Assembly (NCBI RefSeq): GCF_004297265.1
Contig: NZ_SCUT01000056.1
Location: 62,001-126,000 of the forward strand
Direction of reading: 5' to 3'
Source of the DNA: Reyranella sp.
Lineage (GTDB): Bacteria > Pseudomonadota > Alphaproteobacteria > Reyranellales > Reyranellaceae
DNA length: 64,000 nt
Part shown: positions 51,879 to 60,642 of the stretch, one piece after another
Numbering within the stretch: the stretch's first letter is position 1
How the letters are laid out: the number at the start of each line of letters is the position of its first letter
Program-made: the position numbers and the translations under genes
Notes under the pieces: generated by a model
The model's database searches: none
Told to the model about the DNA's origin: nothing
The model's input: the letters and a program-made list of their open reading frames with translations, nothing else

Positions 51879-53383
51879 CCGCGCCGTCCCTCGAGCTGAT
51901 CGGCTTCACCAAGCGCTTCGGCGCGATGGCCGCGCTCGACGACGTCTCCGTGAAGATCGAGGCCGGCGCCTTCCATGCCCTGCTGGGCGAGAACGGCGCC
52001 GGCAAGAGCACCCTGGTGAAATGCGCCATGGGCTACTACGCCGCCGACCAGGGGCAGATCCTGCTGAACGGGCGCGAGGTCGAGATCGCCCATCCGCGCC
52101 AGGCGCACGAGCTCGGGCTCGGCATGGTCTACCAGCACTTCACGCTGGTGCCGAACATGACGGTGCTGGAGAACTTCGTGCTGTCACGCGGCGACCTGCC
52201 GGCGGTGATCGACTGGACGGCGGAGCGCAGGGCGCTCAACGCCTTCTTCGAGACGACGCCGTTCACGGTGCCGGTCGACGTGCCCGTCGCCGACCTCGCG
52301 GCGGGGCAGAAGCAGAAAGGCGAGATCCTTCGCCAGCTCTACCTGAAGCGCAACCTGCTGATCCTCGACGAGCCGACCTCGGTGCTGACGCCGGACGAGG
52401 CCGACGAGGTGCTGACGACCCTGAAGAAGCTGACGACGAGCGGGCAGATCACCATCGTCACCATCACTCACAAGTTCCGTGAGGTGAACACCTATTGCGA
52501 CGCCGTCACCGTGCTGCGCCGCGGCCAGCTCATCGGCACCAAGCCGACGAGCGAACTCGACAACGACAGGATGGCCGAGATGATGGTCGGCCGGCGCGAG
52601 ACGCGCACCGTCGTCGAGCGCGAGACGCGCCCGCCCGGCAAGGCGGTGCTGAAGCTCGAAGGGCTGTCGGTGGCTGACAATGTCGGCCAGCTCGCGGTCG
52701 AGGAGCTGGCGCTCGAGATTCGGGCCGGCGAGATCGTCGGCATCGCGGGCGTGTCGGGCAACGGCCAGCGCGAGCTCGTCGAGACGCTGGCCGGCCAGCG
52801 CGACCTCGAAGCCGGCCGGATGCTGGTGCACGGCGAGGTCTACACCGCGACGCGACCCGAGATGGTCCGTCACAAGATCGCCTGCCTGCCGGAGGAGCCG
52901 TTGCGCAACGCCTGCGTCGCCGACATGTCGGTGGCGGAGAACATCGCGCTGCGCTCCTTCGACCAGCCGCCCTCCTCGCCCGACGGCATTCGTCTCAGGC
53001 GCAGCCCGATGCGCGAGACGGCGCGGAAGCTGATCGAGGCCTACAAGGTGAAGACGCCGGGGCCGGATGCCGCCATCCGCGGCCTGTCCGGCGGCAACGT
53101 GCAGCGCGCGGTGCTGGCGCGCGAACTGTCGAGCGAGGGCGATCTGCTGATCGTGGCCAATCCCTGCTTCGGCCTCGACTTCGCCGCCGTCGCCGAGATC
53201 CGCGCCCGCATCGTCCAGGCGCGCAACCGCGGCGCCGCCGTGCTGCTGGTCAGCGAGGATCTCGACGAGATCCTGCAGCTCTCCGACCGCATCGTGGTCA
53301 TGTTCGACGGCAAGCTGGCCCTGCAGACCGATGCCGCGACTGCTGAAGTCGGCGCGATCGGCCGCGCGATGGCAGGACACTGA
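51875..53383 (+). CDS. BMP-type ABC transporter ATP-binding protein (two modules)
   Basis: Product of 502 residues from GTG 51875, overlapping the preceding stop. Module 1 has GENGAGKSTLV, YQHFTLVPNMTV and Walker B LLILDEPTSVL. Module 2 has the degenerate Walker A GVSGNGQRELVETL, signature RGLSGGNVQRAVLARE and NPCFGLDF, as usual for RbsA/NupO-like ATPases. It completes the importer. Confidence 0.93.
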   Translation: MTAPSLELIGFTKRFGAMAALDDVSVKIEAGAFHALLGENGAGKSTLVKCAMGYYAADQGQILLNGREVEIAHPRQAHELGLGMVYQHFTLVPNMTVLENFVLSRGDLPAVIDWTAERRALNAFFETTPFTVPVDVPVADLAAGQKQKGEILRQLYLKRNLLILDEPTSVLTPDEADEVLTTLKKLTTSGQITIVTITHKFREVNTYCDAVTVLRRGQLIGTKPTSELDNDRMAEMMVGRRETRTVVERETRPPGKAVLKLEGLSVADNVGQLAVEELALEIRAGEIVGIAGVSGNGQRELVETLAGQRDLEAGRMLVHGEVYTATRPEMVRHKIACLPEEPLRNACVADMSVAENIALRSFDQPPSSPDGIRLRRSPMRETARKLIEAYKVKTPGPDAAIRGLSGGNVQRAVLARELSSEGDLLIVANPCFGLDFAAVAEIRARIVQARNRGAAVLLVSEDLDEILQLSDRIVVMFDGKLALQTDAATAEVGAIGRAMAGH

Positions 53384-54045
53384 TGAAAACCATAGCGGCA
53401 CAGCCGTTCGACTTCACCTTCGATCCGGCGCATCTCGCGCTGATCGTGATCGACATGCAGCGCGACTTCATCGAGCCCGGCGGCTTCGGCGCGACTCTGG
53501 GCAACGATGTGAGCCTGTTGTCGGCGATCGTGCCGACGGTCGGGCGGCTGATCGAAGCCTTCCGTCGCGCCGGGTTGCCGATCATCCATACGCGCGAATG
53601 CCACAAGCCCGACCTGTCGGATTGCCCGCCGGCCAAGCGGCTGCGCGGCAAGCCGTCGATGCGCATCGGCGATCCGGGCACGATGGGCCGCATCCTGATC
53701 GCGGGCGAACCCGGCGCCGATATCGTGCCGGAACTGGCCGCCCGGCCGGGCGAGATCGTGCTCGACAAGCCGGGCAAGGGAGCCTTCTACGCGACGCCGC
53801 TCGGCGACATCCTGGCCGAGCGCAAGATCACGCACCTGGTGTTTGCCGGCGTCACCACCGAGGTCTGCGTTCAGACGACCATGCGCGAGGCCAACGACCG
53901 CGGCTTCGAGTGCCTGCTGGCCGAGGATGCGACCGAAAGCTATTTCCCGGAATTCAAGAAGGCCGCACTCGACATGATCCGCGCGCAAGGCGCGATCGTC
54001 GGCTGGACCGCCACCGTCGACCAGGTGGCCGAGGCACTAAATTAA
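53383..54045 (+). CDS. isochorismatase-like cysteine hydrolase 2 (amidohydrolase)
   Basis: Product of 220 residues, paralogue of the enzyme at 51195: VIDMQRDFIEPGGFG (Asp), LDKPGKGAFYAT (Lys), GVTTEVCVQTTMREANDRGF (Cys). The two are clearly related but differ through the substrate-facing parts, suggesting successive or different amide substrates. It starts on the last base of the ATPase stop and ends at a family A palindrome. Confidence 0.88.
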   Translation: MKTIAAQPFDFTFDPAHLALIVIDMQRDFIEPGGFGATLGNDVSLLSAIVPTVGRLIEAFRRAGLPIIHTRECHKPDLSDCPPAKRLRGKPSMRIGDPGTMGRILIAGEPGADIVPELAARPGEIVLDKPGKGAFYATPLGDILAERKITHLVFAGVTTEVCVQTTMREANDRGFECLLAEDATESYFPEFKKAALDMIRAQGAIVGWTATVDQVAEALN

Positions 54046-54178
54046 CCTCGTCGTCTCGACCGAAGCCGAGCGCAGCGAGGCGAAGTGGAGAGACCTTGTC
54101 TCCACCAATTGCCGGCTCTTAGCGGAGAGAAGGTCTCTCCACTCCGCACCTCCGGTGCTCCGGTCGAGACGACGGAGT
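54046..54178. repeat. long palindromic repeat, family A copy 2
   Basis: CGTCGTCTCGACCGAAGC (54049-54066) pairs with the complement in GCTCCGGTCGAGACGACGG (54158-54176); inner GTGGAGAGACCTT pairs with AAGGTCTCTCCAC. Same core as 2172-2313 and likewise between convergent genes (hydrolase + and hspQ -). Confidence 0.9.
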
Positions 54179-54179
54179 G

Positions 54180-54551
54180 TTAGTGCAGCGCCCGCTCGCG
54201 CGAGACGTAGTGGCCGCGTTTCAGTTCCTTGAAGAACTGCGGCACCTGCGGATGCGACACCGGCTTGCCGGTATCGTCGGCCAGCAGGTTCTGCTCCGAG
54301 ACGTAGGCCACGTAGGTGGTCTGCGCGTTTTCGGCGAGCAGATGGTAGAAGGGCTGGTCGCGTCGTGGCCGCACCTCTTCGGGGATCGACGACAGCCACT
54401 CCTCGGTGTTCGCGAACACCGGGTCGACGTCGAAGATCACGCCGCGAAAGGGGTAAACGCGGTGCTTCACGACCTGGCCGATGGCGAACTTGGCGCAACG
54501 CAGGGGCGGCACCGCGGCCGCCGGGGTAGAAGCCTGATTGATGGGTTCCAT
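54180..54551 (-). CDS. hspQ: heat shock protein HspQ (YccV-like)
   Basis: Product of 123 residues. AKFAIGQVVKHRVYPFRGVI, DVDPVFANTEEWL, DQPFYHLLAEN and TYVAYVSEQNLL are the hemimethylated-DNA-binding/YccV domain now called HspQ, linked to Lon specificity in enterics. The first ~20 residues are extra; ATG 54551 has no obvious ribosome site, so a start nearer AKFAIG is possible. The gap 54552-54749 to the next gene shows no gene and is the divergent promoter region. Confidence 0.9.
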   Translation of the reverse strand: MEPINQASTPAAAVPPLRCAKFAIGQVVKHRVYPFRGVIFDVDPVFANTEEWLSSIPEEVRPRRDQPFYHLLAENAQTTYVAYVSEQNLLADDTGKPVSHPQVPQFFKELKRGHYVSRERALH

Positions 54552-54749
54552 AGGCAAAGTATTGCTCCGAACAGGCCGGTAGGCAACGCAGTCGGGACGC
54601 CGGATTCGACCGCCGACTGCAAGAATACGCGAAAAACAGCCGCCTGGATCGCTACGCAAGAATGTGGCCAGAATGATGGAGCCTCTTGCCTCGGTTGACG
54701 GGACGCACCCGCCTGTGGACTCTGGCGACACAGTTGCCGGGAAGGGTTT

Positions 54750-55598
54750 GTGGTCGACGGTCTTAAAGTCCGATTCTGGGGCGTGCGGGGATCCATCTCG
54801 TGCCCCGGCGCAGAATATGCGCGGTACGGCGGCAACACTTCGTGCCTGGAAGTCACCGCCGGCGGCCGCCGGCTGATCTTCGACGCCGGCACGGGTATTC
54901 GCACGCTGGGCGTGGAACTCGCGCGTCAGGCGCCGCTCGACATCGACATCTATTTCACCCACACCCACCTCGATCACATTTCGGGGCTCACTTTCTTTGC
55001 GCCGCTGTTCGACCGCCGCAATTCGGTGCGCATGTGGGCCGGCCATCTCGAGGCCCCGTACACGCTGAAGAAAGTCGTCGGCCACCTGATGCAGGCGCCG
55101 CTCTATCCGGTGTCCCTCGACGTCTTCCAGGCACGCGTCGAATTCCGGGAGTTCAAGGCCGGCGAGGGCCTGTCGTGCGGCGCGGTCGCGGTACGCACGG
55201 CACCGCTCAATCATCCCAATGGCGCCACCGGATATCGCATCGACCATCTCGGCAAGTCGATCTGCTACGTCACCGATACCGAGCATCGTGAGGGCCATGT
55301 CGACGGGGGGATCGTCGAGCTTTGCCGCGGCGCCGACGTGATGATCTACGATTCGAGCTACACCGATGAGGAATACGCGCGCTATCGCGGCTGGGGCCAT
55401 TCGACCTGGCAGGAGGGCGTCAGGGTCGCCGATGCGGCCGGCGTCGGGACACTTGCGATCTTCCATCACGATCCCAGCCATGACGACGCCTTCATGGACG
55501 GCGTGGCGCGGGCCGCGGCCGCCGCGCGGCCCGGGATCGCGGCGAGCGGCCTGCCGCGCGCCCTCGTCGCCCACGAAGGCCTGACCCTGACGCCGTGA
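54750..55598 (+). CDS. MBL-fold metal-dependent hydrolase
   Basis: Product of 282 residues from GTG 54750. Start VRFWGVRGSISCPG, metal site FTHTHLDHISGLTFF, then TAPLNHPNGATGYRI, YVTDTEH and FHHDPSHDD. This is the phosphodiesterase/PhnP-like branch of metallo-beta-lactamase proteins often next to cyclase or signalling genes; a cyclase lies two genes downstream. A cyclic-nucleotide or other phosphodiester substrate is possible. Confidence 0.87.
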   Translation: MVDGLKVRFWGVRGSISCPGAEYARYGGNTSCLEVTAGGRRLIFDAGTGIRTLGVELARQAPLDIDIYFTHTHLDHISGLTFFAPLFDRRNSVRMWAGHLEAPYTLKKVVGHLMQAPLYPVSLDVFQARVEFREFKAGEGLSCGAVAVRTAPLNHPNGATGYRIDHLGKSICYVTDTEHREGHVDGGIVELCRGADVMIYDSSYTDEEYARYRGWGHSTWQEGVRVADAAGVGTLAIFHHDPSHDDAFMDGVARAAAAARPGIAASGLPRALVAHEGLTLTP

Positions 55599-55608
55599 GC
55601 ATGTCCCG

Positions 55609-56445
55609 ATGAGTGCCAGCTCCACCCTGCGCGGCCGCTGGCGGCGGTTCGCCCTCGGTCTGCCGACCGTGCTCGGCCTGAAGCCGCGCGGCTGGTTCAT
55701 CCCGCACCGCTATGCGCCGCTGCTGCCGCCGCCGGGGGCGCAGCCACCCTATCCCGCGATCGAGCGTTTGTTCGAGGAGCATGCCGACCAGTTCGCCGCC
55801 ATCCTCGATGCCGTCGACGCGCGGGCGGAGGCACTCGAGAACTGCAAGGCGATGTTCGAGCAGTCGTGGTTCCCGTCGCTCGACGCCGCCGTCGCCTATG
55901 CGCTGGTGCGCGAACGCAAGCCGCGCCGCATCATCGAGGTCGGTTCCGGCCATTCGACGCGCGTCCTGTCGAAGGCGCTGGGCGGCGTCGGCGAGATCCT
56001 GGCCATCGACCCGGCGCCGCGTGCCGACATCGCCGACCTGCCGGGCGTGCGCGTGAAATCGTCGACGCTGCAGGCGGCGCCGGACAAGGTCTTCGACGGC
56101 CTGGTGCAGGGCGACGTGCTGTTCATCGATTCCAGCCACATCCTGATGCCCGGCAGCGACGTCGACATCCTCCTGAACCGCGTCCTGCCGCGCCTGCCGT
56201 CCGGCACGCTGGTTCACATCCACGACATCTTCCTGCCGTTCGACTATCCCGCAATCTGGGGCTGGCGCGCCTACAACGAACAACAGGGTGTGGTGCCGCT
56301 GCTCGCCAGCGGCGCGTTCAAGCCGCTCTTCTCCAGCGTCTGGGCGGAGCGGCGCATGGCCGACCGGCTGGCCGCCTCCGTGATCTCGCGCCTGCCGCGA
56401 CCGCCGGATGCGCTCCCCGCCAGCCTCTGGCTGGAAAAGCGCTGA
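55609..56445 (+). CDS. class I SAM-dependent methyltransferase
   Basis: Product of 278 residues with SAM motif RRIIEVGSGHSTRVLSKAL, acidic residue in ILAIDPAP and GDVLFIDSSHI, and THIHDIFLP-like HIHDIFLPFDYP. It resembles the group often annotated as cephalosporin-hydroxylase or macrocin-type methyltransferases. It overlaps the cyclase gene by one base. Confidence 0.82.
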   Translation: MSASSTLRGRWRRFALGLPTVLGLKPRGWFIPHRYAPLLPPPGAQPPYPAIERLFEEHADQFAAILDAVDARAEALENCKAMFEQSWFPSLDAAVAYALVRERKPRRIIEVGSGHSTRVLSKALGGVGEILAIDPAPRADIADLPGVRVKSSTLQAAPDKVFDGLVQGDVLFIDSSHILMPGSDVDILLNRVLPRLPSGTLVHIHDIFLPFDYPAIWGWRAYNEQQGVVPLLASGAFKPLFSSVWAERRMADRLAASVISRLPRPPDALPASLWLEKR

Positions 56446-57797
56446 TGCTGCGCCGCCTGCGCGACTGGTTGTTCGGCAGCGGCGATGCGGCCCAGCTCCC
56501 CGTGCGCGTGCGCGAAGCGATCGCGCGCCAGCAGGATCAGAGCGAGATCCTGATCGGCTGGGTGCAGCTCGTCATCGTCGTGCTGGTGGCCACGGTCTAT
56601 GAAACGAGTTCGATGCCGGGCGGCGTGGTGCAGGAGGATTATTCCTTCGAGTTCGACGTGCTGGTCACCTACGGCATCTTCTGCCTGGTACGCCTCGGCC
56701 TTGCCTATGCGCGCCTGCTGCGGCCCTGGATGCTTTATCTTTCGGTGGTCGCCGACATGCTCCTGCTGATGGGGCTGATCTATTCTTTCCATTACAAATA
56801 TGCCCAGCCGGCCGTCTTCTATCTGAAGGTACCGACTCTCCTCTACGTCTTCCTGTTCATTGCGCTCCGGGCGCTGCGCTTCGAGGCGCGCTTCGTCATT
56901 TTTACCGGCCTGACGGCGATCGCAGGATGGATCGGTCTCATCCTCTACGCGGTGGGCGGCCGCGGCGGGCCGGCCAATCCGACCGACGACTTCGTCGAGT
57001 ACATGACCTCGAACGCGTTGCTGGTCCACGCCGAGGTCGACAAGATCATCGCCATCCTGCTCACCACCCTCGTGCTGGCACTTGCCATCTCGCGGGCGCG
57101 CCAGCTGCTGGTGCAGGCGGTGAGCGAGAGCACGGCGGCCCAGGACCTGTCGCGCTTCTTCGATCCGGGCGTGGCGGCCCGCATTCGGGGCGCGGCGATG
57201 TCGATCAAGGCGGGCGAAGGCGAGCTGCGCGACGTCGCCATCCTCACCGTCGACCTGCGCGGCTTCACGCGCCTGTCGACCGAACTCCCGCCCGACGCGG
57301 TGATGAAGGTCCTGCAGGACTATCAGGGGCGCGTCTGTCCGCTTATCGCGGCGGCCGGCGGCAGCATCGACAAGTTCCTGGGCGACGGCATCCTGGCGTC
57401 GTTCGGCGCGGTGATGCCTTCGACCACGGCCGCCGCGGACGCGCTGCGGGCCGCCGACGCGGTGATGCAGGCCGCCGCGGACTGGGCCTCGGAGCGCCGC
57501 GCCGCCGGCGCGAGCCCGCTCGAGATCGGATTGGCCGTCGCGGCGGGCCGGGTCGTGTTCGGCGCGGTGGGCGACGGCGAACGGCTCGAATTCACGGTGA
57601 TCGGCGAGGCCGTGAATTTCGCGGCGAAACTCGAGAAGCACAACAAGGAAGAGCGGACCCGCGCCCTCACCGACGGTATCACCTACGCGCTTGCCGAACG
57701 CCAGGGCTATCGCGCGCCCGTGAGGCATGAGCGCCGCCCCGGTCGAACGGTCGGCGGCGTCACCGAAGCGGTCGATATCGTGGTTCTGGCTGCCTGA
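56445..57797 (+). CDS. membrane-bound class III adenylate/guanylate cyclase
   Basis: Product of 450 residues: about six helices (residues ~36-225) followed by the cyclase domain. Metal-binding Asp residues lie in LTVDLRGFTRLST and FLGDGILASFGA. In FTVIGEAVNFAAKLEKH the position normally Arg (VNxAAR, transition-state residue) is Lys. It would make cAMP or cGMP in the cytoplasm in response to a membrane signal; the Lys change may lower or alter activity. Confidence 0.88.
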   Translation: MLRRLRDWLFGSGDAAQLPVRVREAIARQQDQSEILIGWVQLVIVVLVATVYETSSMPGGVVQEDYSFEFDVLVTYGIFCLVRLGLAYARLLRPWMLYLSVVADMLLLMGLIYSFHYKYAQPAVFYLKVPTLLYVFLFIALRALRFEARFVIFTGLTAIAGWIGLILYAVGGRGGPANPTDDFVEYMTSNALLVHAEVDKIIAILLTTLVLALAISRARQLLVQAVSESTAAQDLSRFFDPGVAARIRGAAMSIKAGEGELRDVAILTVDLRGFTRLSTELPPDAVMKVLQDYQGRVCPLIAAAGGSIDKFLGDGILASFGAVMPSTTAAADALRAADAVMQAAADWASERRAAGASPLEIGLAVAAGRVVFGAVGDGERLEFTVIGEAVNFAAKLEKHNKEERTRALTDGITYALAERQGYRAPVRHERRPGRTVGGVTEAVDIVVLAA

Positions 57798-57886
57798 GAA
57801 ATGTCGTTGCCCAGGAGGCGGGCAGGCGGTTGCCTTGCCCTTTCCCCATTCGGAGCCTATGTAATTTAGGACAGTGGAGCGCCATC

Positions 57887-58612
57887 GTGGGAAACAACTA
57901 CGACATCATCCTGATCGGGTTGGTCGCGGTCTTCTTGATCCTGCGGCTGCGGTCCGTGCTGGGCAAGCGCACCGGCAACGAACAGCCGCCAGCCCGCGAT
58001 CCCTTCACGCCGCCTGCGCCGCCGCCGGCCACGCCGCGCGTCGGTGATGCCGCGCAAGGCAGCGACAATGTCGTGCCGCTGCCGACGGCCAATGCGCCGG
58101 CGCCGCGTCAGTCCTCGGCGACCAGCGGACCGGGCGGCATTCGCGCGACCGTCATGCCGACCGCCGCCCCCGGCGTCGCCGCGATCCGCACCGCCGATCC
58201 GGACTTCGAGCCGATCGGCTTCACGGGCGGTGCCCGCGCCGCGTTCACCGCCATCGTCGAGGCGTTCGCGCGCGGCGATACCGCAACGCTCAAGCCGTTG
58301 CTCGACAGCGCCACCTACGCGAGCTTCGAGGCCGCCATTCGCGGCCGCATCGAGCGAAACGAGAAAGCGGAGACGACGCTGATCGGCTTCGAGGCCTCGG
58401 ACATCGCCGCCGCCGAAATGCAGGGCACGAACGCCGTCGTCACGGTGCGGTTCGTCAGCGAGCAGATCAACGTCGTACGCAATGCCGACAGCCAGATCGT
58501 CGACGGCAATCCCAACGAAGTTCAGAAGGTCGTGGACCTCTGGACGTTCCGCCGCGATACGACATCGCGCGATCCCAACTGGCAGCTCATCAAGACCGAA
58601 AGCGAAGGCTGA
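57887..58612 (+). CDS. Tim44-like domain protein
   Basis: Product of 241 residues from GTG 57887 (GGAG seven bases upstream). One N-terminal helix (~6-24), a Pro/Ala linker to ~90, then the Tim44-like domain (FTAIVEAFARGDTATLKPLL, YASFEAAIRGR, VTVRFVSEQINVVRN, VDLWTFRRD). Membrane-anchored proteins of this type are common in alphaproteobacteria and related to the mitochondrial import motor subunit Tim44. Confidence 0.9.
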   Translation: MGNNYDIILIGLVAVFLILRLRSVLGKRTGNEQPPARDPFTPPAPPPATPRVGDAAQGSDNVVPLPTANAPAPRQSSATSGPGGIRATVMPTAAPGVAAIRTADPDFEPIGFTGGARAAFTAIVEAFARGDTATLKPLLDSATYASFEAAIRGRIERNEKAETTLIGFEASDIAAAEMQGTNAVVTVRFVSEQINVVRNADSQIVDGNPNEVQKVVDLWTFRRDTTSRDPNWQLIKTESEG

Positions 58613-58629
58613 GGGAGGCGTTTCCGAGA

Positions 58630-59733
58630 ATGCGACAGAGCCTCCTTGCCGGTGGCATGGCCCTTTTGGCCGCTGCCGGTTTCCTCTCTGCCTGCGCCTC
58701 GACCCCCGGCTCCGCGCCTCAGCAGCGCATTTCGATGGAGCCGACCTCCTATAACGAAATCGCGGGCTGGGCTGAGGATCGCCACGCCGAAGCCCTTGCA
58801 GCCTTTCGCCGCTCCTGCCCCAAGCTGACCGCCGGCCCGGATGTCGCGATCGCCACCGACGGCGGCGAGAAAACGATCTCCGCCGGGGAATGGAAGCGCA
58901 TCTGCGACAACGCCGGCGCAGTGAAGCCAGGGGATGCCCGCGGCGCGCGCAATTTCTTCGAGTCGAATTTCCGCCCCCTGATCGTCAAGGTGCAGGGCAA
59001 GTTCACCGGCTACTTCGAGCCCGAGATGCGCGGCAGCAAGGTGCCGTCGCGGCTCTTCACCGTTCCGGTTTACCGCAAGCCACCCGACCTCGGCGATCAA
59101 CCCTACCTGACGCGCGCCGAGATCGAGGCGGGCGCCCTCAAGGGCAAGGGGCTCGAGATCGCCTACGTGCAGGATCCGGTCGGCCTGTTCGAGATGCAGG
59201 TGCAGGGCAGCGGGCGCATACAGCTCGCCGAGGGCGGCAGCATGACCCTGGGCTTCGACGGGTCCAACAACCGTCCCTATACGGCGATCGGCACCGTGCT
59301 GGTCGAGATGGGCGTGATGAAGAAGGAAGACGCGACCTGGCCGGCCATTCGCGACTGGCTGAAGCGCAATCCGCAGCAGGCCCGGGACGTGATGCGCAAG
59401 AACGAGCGCTACATTTTCTTCAAGGACACCCGGACTTCGGCGCCGATCGGTGCCGAGGGCGTGCCGCTCACCGCCCAGCGCAGCATGGCGGTCGATCCCA
59501 CGATCACACCGTACGGCACGCCGGTCTGGATCGACACGCGCCGTCCCGTCTATCGCAAGCCCGGCGCCACCGAATCCTATCGCCGCCTGATGATCGCGCA
59601 GGACACGGGCGCGGCCATCAAGGGCCCGGCGCGCGGCGACGTGTTCTACGGCGCCGGCGCGCAGGCGGCCGACTGGGCCGGCCGCATGAACAGCGACGGT
59701 CGCGCCGTCGTCCTGGTTCCGAACAAGAACTGA
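58630..59733 (+). CDS. mltA: membrane-bound lytic murein transglycosylase A
   Basis: Lipoprotein of 367 residues: signal peptide with lipobox LSAC (Cys near residue 22). The MltA domain shows FTGYFEPEMRGS, IAYVQDPVGLFEMQVQGSGR and LTAQRSMAVDP, and a 3D (three-Asp) domain with AQDTGAAIKGPARGDVFYG. It cleaves peptidoglycan glycan strands to anhydro-muropeptides at the outer membrane. Confidence 0.95.
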   Translation: MRQSLLAGGMALLAAAGFLSACASTPGSAPQQRISMEPTSYNEIAGWAEDRHAEALAAFRRSCPKLTAGPDVAIATDGGEKTISAGEWKRICDNAGAVKPGDARGARNFFESNFRPLIVKVQGKFTGYFEPEMRGSKVPSRLFTVPVYRKPPDLGDQPYLTRAEIEAGALKGKGLEIAYVQDPVGLFEMQVQGSGRIQLAEGGSMTLGFDGSNNRPYTAIGTVLVEMGVMKKEDATWPAIRDWLKRNPQQARDVMRKNERYIFFKDTRTSAPIGAEGVPLTAQRSMAVDPTITPYGTPVWIDTRRPVYRKPGATESYRRLMIAQDTGAAIKGPARGDVFYGAGAQAADWAGRMNSDGRAVVLVPNKN

Positions 59734-59850
59734 CGGCCGCGACCCATCCGCGACCTTCGGCGGAGGCGCCGGCAAGCCGCCCCATCACGCTGGAACAATT
59801 CCAGACAAGCCGCCGTTGCACGCCCATTTCACCGCTGCCATGTTCGGGCC

Positions 59851-60642
59851 GTGTCCAGATCGCCGTCCAAGCCACCCGCCCGCCCGCGCCGCGTCGCGCT
59901 CTTCGTCACCTGCCTGGTCGACCTGTTCCGGCCGTCGGTCGGGTTCGCGGCCGTCAAGCTCCTCGAGGAGGCCGGCTGCACCGTCGAGGTGCCGCCGCTC
60001 CAGGTCTGCTGCGGCCAGCCCGCCTACAATACCGGCGACCGCGCGACGACCCGCGCCATCGCCGCACAGGTCATAGACACCTTCGAGGGTTACGATGCCG
60101 TCGTGGCACCCTCGGGCTCCTGCGGCGGAATGCTGTCGCATCATTATCCCGGCCTGTTCGATGACGATCCGGCGATGAAGGCCCGCGCGGAGAACCTGGC
60201 CGGCCGCAGCCATGAACTCATCTCGTTCCTGGTGGACGTACTGGGTGTCAAGGAAGTCGGCGCACGCTACGACGGGTCGGTGACCTATCACGATTCCTGC
60301 TCCGGCCTGCGCGAGCTCGGCGTGAAGGCCCAGCCGCGCAATCTGCTGGGGTCGGTGCAGGGGCTCGAACTCCGCGAGATGAAGACCCCCGAAGTCTGTT
60401 GCGGCTTCGGCGGCACGTTCTGCGTGAAGTACCCCGAGATCTCGAACGCCATGGTCGGCGAGAAGTCGGCCGATATCTCTTCCACCGGAGCCGACACGCT
60501 GCTGGCCGGCGATCTCGGTTGCCTCATGAACATGGCCGGCAAGCTGCAGCGCGAAGGCAGCGCCATCCGCGCGCGCCATGTCGCCGAGGTGCTGGCTGGC
60601 ATGGGCGACCTGCCGGCGATCGGCGAACCGGAGCGCGGCTGA
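59851..60642 (+). CDS. lutA: lactate utilization protein LutA/LldE (Fe-S)
   Basis: Product of 263 residues from GTG 59851. Two CCG domains: VCCGQPAYNTG with PSGSCGGM, and YHDSCSGLRE with VCCGFGGTF. Subunit of the LutABC (LldEFG) L-lactate dehydrogenase complex. It overlaps lutB by one base. The 117 bases upstream hold no gene. Confidence 0.94.
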   Translation: MSRSPSKPPARPRRVALFVTCLVDLFRPSVGFAAVKLLEEAGCTVEVPPLQVCCGQPAYNTGDRATTRAIAAQVIDTFEGYDAVVAPSGSCGGMLSHHYPGLFDDDPAMKARAENLAGRSHELISFLVDVLGVKEVGARYDGSVTYHDSCSGLRELGVKAQPRNLLGSVQGLELREMKTPEVCCGFGGTFCVKYPEISNAMVGEKSADISSTGADTLLAGDLGCLMNMAGKLQREGSAIRARHVAEVLAGMGDLPAIGEPERG

